This document shows positions 53,103-60,238 of a DNA stretch of 64,000 nt, piece after piece (the stretch's first letter is position 1; each line of letters opens with the position of its first letter). The stretch is from Thiorhodococcus minor. GTDB taxonomy: Bacteria > Pseudomonadota > Gammaproteobacteria > Chromatiales > Chromatiaceae. Under the pieces are notes generated by a model that did no database searches, was not told the origin of the DNA, and saw only the letters and a program-made list of their open reading frames with translations. The DNA is taken from assembly GCF_010820565.1 (NCBI RefSeq), contig NZ_JAAIJQ010000031.1:1-64000 (forward strand), given 5' to 3'. A program made the translations under genes and the position numbers.

Positions 53103-54596
53103 TCAGCCGTTCTGGGCGGGCCCGGCCAGCATCTGCCCGGCCAGCGCGAGCGGCACCTGATGGAACAGGAACAGGGCCAGGGTCAGCGCGGCGGTGGCGG
53201 TCAGCGCGATGACGATCGGCCGGGGCGCCTCGCCGTGATCGGCCGCATCCTCGGCGGCGGGGCGGGCGAAGGCGTTGAAGACGATGGGCGCGAAATAGGC
53301 CGCGTTCAGCAGCGTCGACAGCACGATGACGCCGATGGCGACGAGCTGCCCCGTCTCCAGTGCACCGCCCAGCAGATACCACTTGGAGATGAAACCGGCC
53401 GCCGGCGGCAGGCCGATCATCGACACCGCGCCGACGGTGAAGGCGCCCATGGTCCAGGGCATCCGCCAGCCGATGCCGCGCAGCTGCGAGACCTCGGTCT
53501 TGTGCGCCGCGGTATAGATGGCGCCGGCGGCGAAGAAGAGCGTGATCTTGCCGCAGGCGTGGGCGGCGATGTGCAGCGCGGCCCCGACCAGCGACAGGGG
53601 TGCCAACAGCGCGGCGCCGAGCACGACGTAGGAGAGCTGACTGATCGTCGAATAGGCGAGGCGCCGCTTGAGGTTGTCCTGGCGCAGCGCGATCAGCGAG
53701 GCGACGACGACGGTGAAGCCCGCGATGTAGAGCAGCCACTGCGCCGCCGGCACCCCTTGCAGCGTCTCGACGCCGAAGGTGTAGACGATCACCTTGACCA
53801 CGGTGAAGACGCCGGCCTTGACGACGGCCACGGCGTGCAGCAGCGCGCTGACCGGTGTCGGCGCGACCATCGCCGCCGGCAGCCAGCGGTGGACCGGCAT
53901 CAGCGCCGCCTTGCCGATGCCGTACATGAACATCAGCAGCAGCACCCCAAGAAGCGTGGGCGACAGCGGCTCGGGCAGGCTCGCCAGCAGACCGCCGGGG
54001 ACGAACTCGGTGCTGCCGGCCAGCGACCAGGTCCAGATGATCGCCGGCAGCAGCAGGCCGATCGAGGTGCCGATCAGGATGCCGAGATAGACACGCCCGC
54101 CGTCCCGCGCCGCGTCGCTGCCCTTGTGGGTGACCAGCGGATAGGTCGACAGGGTCAGGATCTCGTAGAAGAGGAACAGCGTGACCAGGTTGGCCGCGAA
54201 GGCGATCCCCATGGTGGCGAAAAGCGCGACCGCGAAGAAGACGTAGAAGCGGGTCTGGTGCTGCTCGGCATTGCCGCGCATGTAGCCGATGGAATAGATG
54301 GAGTTGATCGGCCACAGCAGCGCGGCGACCGCCGCGAACAGCATCCCGAGCGGCTCGAGCCGAAACGCCAGCTGGATACCCGGAAAGGGCTCGGCGACGA
54401 TCAGCTCGGGACGGGCGCCGCCGAGCACGGCCGGCACCAGGCTCGCCACCACCAAGAACAATAGGGACGCGATCGACAGCGTCACCGTCTCGCGCACATC
54501 GGGCCGGCGCCCGGCGAGCCAGATGCCGAGCGCGCCGATCAGCGGCAGCAGCAGGGCCAGTGCCAGGCGCAATGTCTCGTCGCCGAGCGTGCTCAT
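53103..54596 (-). CDS. Cation/proton antiporter subunit D-like (second antiporter subunit)
   Basis: From the ATG at 54596 the protein has 497 residues and 14 helices of the NuoM/MrpD type. Key residues: FYEILTLSTYPLVTHK (helix 5 glutamate), KAALMPVHRWLPAAMVAPTP (helix 7 lysine and broken helix) and HAVAVVKAGVF. Its ATG overlaps the upstream subunit stop by four bases. It closely resembles the subunits that pump protons in complex I and Mrp. Confidence 0.88.
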   Translation of the reverse strand: MSTLGDETLRLALALLLPLIGALGIWLAGRRPDVRETVTLSIASLLFLVVASLVPAVLGGARPELIVAEPFPGIQLAFRLEPLGMLFAAVAALLWPINSIYSIGYMRGNAEQHQTRFYVFFAVALFATMGIAFAANLVTLFLFYEILTLSTYPLVTHKGSDAARDGGRVYLGILIGTSIGLLLPAIIWTWSLAGSTEFVPGGLLASLPEPLSPTLLGVLLLMFMYGIGKAALMPVHRWLPAAMVAPTPVSALLHAVAVVKAGVFTVVKVIVYTFGVETLQGVPAAQWLLYIAGFTVVVASLIALRQDNLKRRLAYSTISQLSYVVLGAALLAPLSLVGAALHIAAHACGKITLFFAAGAIYTAAHKTEVSQLRGIGWRMPWTMGAFTVGAVSMIGLPPAAGFISKWYLLGGALETGQLVAIGVIVLSTLLNAAYFAPIVFNAFARPAAEDAADHGEAPRPIVIALTATAALTLALFLFHQVPLALAGQMLAGPAQNG

Positions 54597-56083
54597 GGGG
54601 TCCCCGCGGCCGTGCCCATGAGCCCAGTGGCGATCTCGGAGGCGAGGCCGACGGTGACGCTGGTCTCGATGCCGAAATAGAGGTTGGCCGCGACCATGAT
54701 CCAGGTCGGGACTAGCAGCGCCAGCGGCGCCTCGCGCACCGGCGGGGCATCGTCCGGGCGCTGGCCGAAATAGGCGACCTCGATGACGCGCCCCATGTAG
54801 AGCACGGCGATCAGCGAGGCAAGGATCACGAGCGCGACCAGCGGCCACCAGCCCTGCTCGAGCGCGCCCAGGATCAGGTACCACTTGGACACGAAGCCGA
54901 CCGTGCCTGGCACACCGATCAGGCTCAGGCCGCTGACGACGAAGGCCGCCATGGTCCAGGGCATCTCCCTGGCGATGCCGGACAGGGACCTTAAGCAGGT
55001 GTCGCCCAAACGGAAGGACAGGATGCCGATCGCCAGGAAGAGCGCGGCCTTCATCAAGGCATGGTTGAACAGGTGCAGCAGCGTGGCGGTCAGGCCGGTC
55101 ACGCTCATGAGGCCGATGCCGATCAGCATGTAGCCGATCTGGGCCACCGACGAATAGGCATGGATGCGCTTGACGCCGTGCTGAAACACGGCGACGACCG
55201 AGCCGATCAGCACGCCGGCGATCCCCAGCGGCAGCAGCAGCGCCTGGATGTGCATCTCGGTGAAGGTGAACTCGACGCCGAACACCGAGTAGATGAAGCG
55301 GATCATCGCGTACAGCGCGACTTTGGTCGCCGTTGCCGCGAGGAAGGCACTGACCACCGAGGGCGCGAAGGCATAGGCGTTCGGCAGCCAGAGGTGCAGC
55401 GGGAACATCGCGAGCTTCAGCGCGAGGCCAACGGTGATGAAGGCGAAGGCAGTGTGCAGGGTGCTGGAGCCAGTCAGCGCGGGCACGCGCTCACTGAGAT
55501 CCGCCATGTTCAGCGTGCCGGTCAGCATGTACAGCAGACCGATGCCGATGAGATAGAAGGTGGCGCCGATGGTGCCCATGATCAGGTACTGGTAGGCGGC
55601 GGTCAGCGCGCGGCGATCGCGGCCCAGGGCGATCAGCGAATAGGTGGCCAGCGACGAGATCTCGAGCAGCACGAAGAGGTTGAAGGCATCGCCGGTGATA
55701 ACGATGCCGAGCAGCCCCGCCAGACACAGCAGCAGCAAGGCGTAGAACAGCGCCTGCAGGCGTGACGGCAGCTCGGTGCTCACACTGCGCCCGGCATAGG
55801 GCACCACGACGGCGCCGATCAGCGACACGATCAGCAGCACATAGGCCGCGAGACGGTCGACGACGTAGTCGATGCCCCAGGGCGGCTCCCAATCGCCGAA
55901 GGCATAGTGCAGCTCAGCGCCCTCGCGCACCTGCCACAGCAGGGCGATGCTGGTCGCGAGCACGGCCCAGCTGATCAGGGTTGCCAGCAGCCAGGCCCAG
56001 CGGCCACGCGCGAGCAGGATGCAGAGGGGTGCCCCGAGCAGGGGCATGACCACCAGCAGTGCGGGCAGGTTCTCAGCGATCAC
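54593..56083 (-). CDS. mnhD: Mrp antiporter subunit D
   Basis: A 496-residue, 14-helix MrpD/MnhD protein. NLFVLLEISSLATYSLIALG carries the helix-5 glutamate, LKLAMFPLHLWLPNAYAFAP the broken helix 7 with its lysine, and LFNHALMKAALFLAIG the helix-12 lysine. Its ATG overlaps the subunit C stop by four bases. It is a core cation-translocating subunit with MrpC. Confidence 0.9.
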   Translation of the reverse strand: MIAENLPALLVVMPLLGAPLCILLARGRWAWLLATLISWAVLATSIALLWQVREGAELHYAFGDWEPPWGIDYVVDRLAAYVLLIVSLIGAVVVPYAGRSVSTELPSRLQALFYALLLLCLAGLLGIVITGDAFNLFVLLEISSLATYSLIALGRDRRALTAAYQYLIMGTIGATFYLIGIGLLYMLTGTLNMADLSERVPALTGSSTLHTAFAFITVGLALKLAMFPLHLWLPNAYAFAPSVVSAFLAATATKVALYAMIRFIYSVFGVEFTFTEMHIQALLLPLGIAGVLIGSVVAVFQHGVKRIHAYSSVAQIGYMLIGIGLMSVTGLTATLLHLFNHALMKAALFLAIGILSFRLGDTCLRSLSGIAREMPWTMAAFVVSGLSLIGVPGTVGFVSKWYLILGALEQGWWPLVALVILASLIAVLYMGRVIEVAYFGQRPDDAPPVREAPLALLVPTWIMVAANLYFGIETSVTVGLASEIATGLMGTAAGTP

Positions 56084-56433
56084 GCGTCGTCATCCCGCTC
56101 CCGGATCTCATCTTCCTCGACCGTCCCATAGGCCTCCTTGATGCGCACCACAAGCGCCAGGCCGAGCGCCGTGGTCGCGACGCCGACGACGATCGCGGTC
56201 AGGATCAGCACATGGGGCAGCGGGTTGGAGTAGACCGCCTCGCCGTCGAGCAGGATCGGCGCCGTGCCGTCCTGCACCTTGCCCATCGAGATGTAGAGCA
56301 GGAAGACGGAGGACTGGAAGATGTTCAGCCCGACGATCTTCTTGACCAGGTTGCCTTGGGCGACGACCACATAGAACCCGGTCATCATCAGGAAGAAGAC
56401 GACGTAGTAGTTGTACTGCCCGATCCAATCCAC
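56080..56433 (-). CDS. mnhC: Mrp antiporter subunit C (NuoK-like)
   Basis: A 117-residue three-helix protein homologous to NuoK. It reads YYVVFFLMMTGFYVVVAQGN, then KKIVGLNIFQSSVFLLYISM (signature) and PHVLILTAIVVGVATTALGL. The ATG follows the subunit B stop by one base, and the end overlaps subunit D. The unusual C-terminus is acidic (EEDEIRERDDDA). Confidence 0.92.
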   Translation of the reverse strand: MDWIGQYNYYVVFFLMMTGFYVVVAQGNLVKKIVGLNIFQSSVFLLYISMGKVQDGTAPILLDGEAVYSNPLPHVLILTAIVVGVATTALGLALVVRIKEAYGTVEEDEIRERDDDA

Positions 56434-56434
56434 C

Positions 56435-56851
56435 TCAGTCCTCCCGGCTCGTGAAGGCGAAGAAGATCAGCAGCATGACGGCCGCGACGGTGATGCCGAC
56501 GCCGAGCTCGATGAGCAGGATGCCGTAGTGCTGGCCGTGCACGGCGTCCTGGGCGAGCACGCTGTAGTTCAAGAAATGACGGCCGAGCAGCATGGTGGCG
56601 ACGCCGACGCCGCCGTAGAGCAGCACGCCCAGCGCCGCGAGCGGGGCCAGGAGTCCGGGCGGTATCAGGCGCATCGCCGCGGCGGTGCCGTTGGTCAAGG
56701 CATAGAGGATGATGCCCGCGGCGAAGAGCACGCCGGCCTGAAAGCCGCCGCCGGGTCCGAAATCACCGTGGAACTGCACATAGAGTGCGAACAGCAGGAT
56801 GAAGGGAATCAGCAGCTTGCCGATCACCGTCAGGACGATGTCGTCATTCAT
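56435..56851 (-). CDS. mnhB: Mrp antiporter subunit B (MnhB)
   Basis: A 138-residue four-helix protein with the family motif FHGDFGPGGGFQAGVLFAAG and GQHYGILLIELGVGITVAAV. The start overlaps the preceding DUF4040 gene by 8 bases. It is part of the membrane arm of the antiporter. Confidence 0.92.
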   Translation of the reverse strand: MNDDIVLTVIGKLLIPFILLFALYVQFHGDFGPGGGFQAGVLFAAGIILYALTNGTAAAMRLIPPGLLAPLAALGVLLYGGVGVATMLLGRHFLNYSVLAQDAVHGQHYGILLIELGVGITVAAVMLLIFFAFTSRED

Positions 56852-57431
56852 GGTCGTCTGTGGGTCGCTTGGCGACGTCGTCCGGATCGTCTTTCGCGGA
56901 GCGGCCGCGGCGGCCGCCGATGCCGAGCAGCGCCAGCACGCCGATGCCGGCGGTGAAGACGACGACCGTCTCGCCTAGGGTGTCGAAACCACGATAGCTG
57001 GCGAGCACCGAGGTGACCATGTTCGGCACCCCGATCTCGCCCGGTGAGTCCTGGATGTACCGAGGTGCGACGTGGCGGTGGACCGGCGCCTCGGGGTCGC
57101 CGAAGCGTGGCATGTCGCTGGTGCCCCAGAGCAGCACGACGCCGGTCAGGATCACCACCGTCAGCGGCAGTATCGGGGCGATCCGCGCAGGTGCCTGGCG
57201 GTGCCCGGTCAGCGTCAGGCTGCCGAGCATCAGCATCGTCGAGACGCCAGCGGCGACAGCGGCCTCGGTGAAGGCGACATCCACGGCATCGAGGATGATG
57301 AAGACCCCGGCCGTGGTCAGGCTGTAGATCCCCGACAGCATGACCACCGCGAACAGGCAGCGCATCCGCACGATAGCGATCGCGGTCGCGACCAGGAAGG
57401 TCAACAGGACGATGTCGATCAGCTGGGCGAT
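56844..57431 (-). CDS. Mrp/Mbh subunit, DUF4040 domain fused to an MbhE-like part
   Basis: 195 residues if translation starts at an ATC at 57431. This codon is preceded by GGGAGAG at suitable spacing and lies inside the overlapping mnhG 3' end; the reading is VIAQLIDIVLLTFLVATAIA. No ATG, GTG or well-placed TTG is available nearby (a GTG only at about codon 23). DUF4040 (about 5-75) contains DAVDVAFTEAAVAAGVSTML, as in MbhD and the MrpA C-terminus. The second half includes YRGFDTLGETVVVFTAGIG, as in MbhE. It replaces the missing MrpA C-terminal part. Confidence 0.78.
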   Translation of the reverse strand: MAQLIDIVLLTFLVATAIAIVRMRCLFAVVMLSGIYSLTTAGVFIILDAVDVAFTEAAVAAGVSTMLMLGSLTLTGHRQAPARIAPILPLTVVILTGVVLLWGTSDMPRFGDPEAPVHRHVAPRYIQDSPGEIGVPNMVTSVLASYRGFDTLGETVVVFTAGIGVLALLGIGGRRGRSAKDDPDDVAKRPTDDHE

Positions 57432-57763
57432 GACGACTCTCCCGGCTTGGCATCGACCGGCTTGACGCCCGCATGGACGGCGGCGCGCGCCAGTGCATGA
57501 CTGGCCACAGGGCTCGTGTACAAGAGGAACAGCAGGATGAAGGCGAGCTTGACGCTGATCAGCGACAGGCCGGCCTGCAGCATCAGCGCGGCCAGGATCA
57601 TCCCGGCGCTCAGGGTATCTGTGACGCCGGCGGCGTGCAGCCGGGTGAAGAAATCTGGGAAGCGCAGCACGCCGACCGCCCCCGTGATGCCGAGAAAGAC
57701 ACCGCCGCTCAACAGCAGCAGGCTCGCGAGGTCCAGCGCGGGCTCGAGCAGCGCTTCGGTCAT
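57419..57763 (-). CDS. mnhG: Mrp antiporter subunit G (MnhG)
   Basis: A 114-residue three-helix protein with LRFPDFFTRLHAAGVTDTL, the diagnostic MnhG motif. It overlaps both neighbours (four bases with mnhF, about 13 with the DUF4040 gene). It is a structural subunit of the antiporter complex. Confidence 0.92.
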   Translation of the reverse strand: MTEALLEPALDLASLLLLSGGVFLGITGAVGVLRFPDFFTRLHAAGVTDTLSAGMILAALMLQAGLSLISVKLAFILLFLLYTSPVASHALARAAVHAGVKPVDAKPGESSSPS

Positions 57764-58041
57764 AGCTCCTCCGGGCGCGTCGGCGGGGGGCTGGCGGCAA
57801 TACGCTCGATAAACTTGAGCGCCGCGATCACGCCGACAAAGTTGATCAGCGCATAGGTGATGGCGATGTCAAGGAAGTCCGGCCGGCCACTCAGAAAGCC
57901 GTAGACCGCGATCAGCAGCACGGTCTTTGTGCCAATCATGTTCACGGCGAGGATGCGGTCGCAGATGGACGGCCCGCGGAAAGCCCGTACCAGCGCGAGC
58001 GCCATCACGACAAGGATCCCGACAGCCGCCGCGGCGAGCAT
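57760..58041 (-). CDS. mnhF: Mrp antiporter subunit F (MnhF)
   Basis: The ATG at 58041 gives 93 residues: ALVRAFRGPSICDRILAVNM is the MnhF signature, followed by YGFLSGRPDFLDIAITYALI. It overlaps mnhE by one base (TGATG) and mnhG by four. An open frame extending far upstream through mnhE and the intron is antisense noise. Confidence 0.92.
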   Translation of the reverse strand: MLAAAAVGILVVMALALVRAFRGPSICDRILAVNMIGTKTVLLIAVYGFLSGRPDFLDIAITYALINFVGVIAALKFIERIAASPPPTRPEEL

Positions 58042-58526
58042 CAGCCGCTTCTCCCTTCGGCCCAGGTGACCCGACGGTCCATGTCGCCGGCGGCGAGGTC
58101 GGCGTAGGCCGATTCGCTCAGCGCGTGCACCATCACGGCGTCGTCGCTGACCTCGATTGCCACGGTGCCCGGTGTCAGCGTGATGGAGTTTGCATAGATC
58201 GTCTTGCCGAGCCGCGTCTTCTGGCTCAGCGGCAGGTGCCCGATCACCGGGCTGATGGGATAGGTGTGCGGTCGCCAAACCCGCCGCACCACATCGAGGT
58301 TGGCCTTGACGATCTCGCCGACCAGCCAGACCCAATAGCCTGGGAGCCGCAGCAGCATGCGCAAGCTGTACCCGCGGGTGTCGGACTGCTCCAGGCGGGT
58401 GCCGATCCAGGCCGCCAGCGCCGACGAAGCCAGCCCGAGCAGCAGCAGGAGCGGATTGGCCCAATACCCGGACAGCAGCAGCCAGAAGCCGAAGAGTGCA
58501 GCGAAGAGCAGCAGGAAATACAACAT
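58041..58526 (-). CDS. mnhE: Mrp antiporter subunit E (MnhE)
   Basis: The ATG at 58526 (MLYFLLLFAALFGFWLLLSG) gives 161 residues. Family features include LPGYWVWLVGEIVKANLDVV and NSITLTPGTVAIEV. It is the first gene of the operon. Only about 150 bp separates it from the group II intron, so the original promoter region has been split or replaced. Confidence 0.9.
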   Translation of the reverse strand: MLYFLLLFAALFGFWLLLSGYWANPLLLLLGLASSALAAWIGTRLEQSDTRGYSLRMLLRLPGYWVWLVGEIVKANLDVVRRVWRPHTYPISPVIGHLPLSQKTRLGKTIYANSITLTPGTVAIEVSDDAVMVHALSESAYADLAAGDMDRRVTWAEGRSG

Positions 58527-58914
58527 GATCGATGCAGTTCTCGGTTTGCGGGGCTCCAGCGTCGGAGCTAACTCTAGACCAGCCGACCGCCGCGAGACAA
58601 GCTCGGGAGGTCGGAACGTCCGGATGGGATTCCGGGGGACAGTGCAGCCTGGCAAGGCCGCGCGTTCTAGCGGGTGTGACTCCCGCCTGGGTCATCGTGC
58701 GCCGCGAGCCCAGTATCGAGCCTTGCTGCGTAACCAGGGAGATCCACGCATCGGTCCGCTGGAGGCGGGCACCCGTGAACGAGTGTAGAAAGCGAGGACA
58801 CGGGCGGCGATGCGGGGAAGTCGGAGCCATCCATAGGAGCGATGATGCCCGGTAACGCGGGTCGAGCAAAGGGGTGGCGGTTTGACACGGCCCTTCGCCG
58901 AGAGGACGCTGACC

Positions 58915-60135
58915 GTGACAACCAGACTTGAGCGTTTCACACGGATGACACGCGAAGAGCCGCAGCTGCGGTACAACGCCCTGATGGACTGTTGAGTGAG
59001 CCCGAGGGGCTGCACGAAAGCTTCGAGCGCCAGGATGGACGCAAGGCGCCCGGAGTCGATGGGGTGAGGAAAGACGATTATGGCGTCGCCTTGGACACGC
59101 GCCTGGAAGACCTGTCGGCACGGTTGCGCCGACTGGGCTACCGACCACAGCCGGTGCGGCGCACCTACATCCCGAAAGGGGACGGCCGCTACCGGTCGCT
59201 GGGTGTGCCCGCCTTCGAAGACCGGCTGGTGCAGGATCGCCTCAGCGCGATTCTGCAGGCCATCTGGGAGCCGGAGTTTTGCGACTGCTCGTATGGCTTT
59301 CGCCCCGGTCGTAGCGCGCACGATGCGCTGCGCCGTGTGGCGGAGGTCATCACCAATGAGCGGGCGCAATGGGTCGTCGAGGCCGACATCAAAGGCTTCT
59401 TCGATCACGTTTCCCATGCCCACTTGCTGCGCTTTCTGGAGCATCGTATTGGCGATCCCATGCTGTTGCGGATCATCCGGCAGTTTCTGAAGACCGGCAT
59501 CATGGAGGACCGCGTATTCACAGCCAGCGTGGAGGGGACGCCACAAGGCGGATTGGTCTCGCCCGTGCTCAGCAATATCTACCTGCACGACGTCCTCGAC
59601 CTCTGGTTCGAGCAGCGTTTTGCGAAGCACTGTGCGGGCAAAGTCTTCCTGATCCGCTATGCCGATGACTGTGTGCCACGAAGGCACACGCTGGGACATC
59701 GTCCCGCGTGCAGCCATGCTGCACATGTGATGAGGGTAGGCCCCGGAGAAGCGTGGCTCACAACGCGAGCGCAGCTTCGACCGACTCGGCTTCACCCATC
59801 ACTGGGGGCGCTCAAGCAAAGGGCGTTGGGTGGTGCAACGCAAGACGGCCAAGTCCCGTTTCAGCCGTGCGATACCGCAGATCGAACAGTGGTGCCGGGT
59901 CAACCGGCACCGACCGGTGGCGGAGCAACAGCAGGCGCTGAGCCGCGAGCTCAAGGGCCACAATGCCTACTGCGGCATCACGGGCAATTCGCGAGCGCTG
60001 TCCCGATTCCGCTTCGAGGTCCAGCGACGCTGGCAGAAGTGGCTCAATCGCCGCTCGCACGCGACGCGCCTCGACTGGCCGACGTTCAATCGTCTGCTCA
60101 AACGGTACCCTCCTGCCCGCGCCTGTGGTGCATAG
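58915..60135 (+). pseudogene. ltrA: Group II intron reverse transcriptase/maturase, multiply disrupted
   Basis: A GTG start at 58915 (TTRLERFTRMTREEPQLRYN) runs 23 codons to a stop. The next frame resumes at LLSEPEGLHESFERQDGRKA and carries the RT domain (RYRSLGVPAFEDRLVQD, YGFRPGRSAHDAL, GTPQGGLVSPVLSNIYL, RYADDCV). At about 59680 homology breaks: about 100 bp of unrelated sequence replaces the region after the YADD motif. From about 59780 a third frame gives the maturase C-terminus (HHWGRSSKGRWVVQRKTAKS ... KWLNRRSHATRLDW). At least two frameshifts and an internal deletion make it non-functional. Confidence 0.85.
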
Positions 60136-60168
60136 CCTTTATGCCACGTAGCGCATGTTTAGGCCGAG

Positions 60169-60238
60169 GAGCCGGACGCCCGAATTGGGCACGTCCGGAT
60201 CTGTGGGAACCGCGGGTGAGTGATCACCCGCGGTCACC
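60169..60238 (+). other. Group II intron domains V and VI (copy 2)
   Basis: Domain V: 60169-60201, GAGCCGGACG/CGTCCGGATC with inner CCCG-AATT-GGGC. Domain VI: about 60204-60238, with perfect arms ACCGCGGGTGA and TCACCCGCGGT around GTG A. On the opposite strand the stop codon of the GGDEF/EAL gene (60224-60226) lies inside domain VI. Confidence 0.85.

Noticed and set aside
57760-59148. Long - strand frame through mnhF, mnhE and the intron
   Set aside because: Only its last 93 codons are mnhF; the rest is out of frame with mnhE and antisense to the intron.
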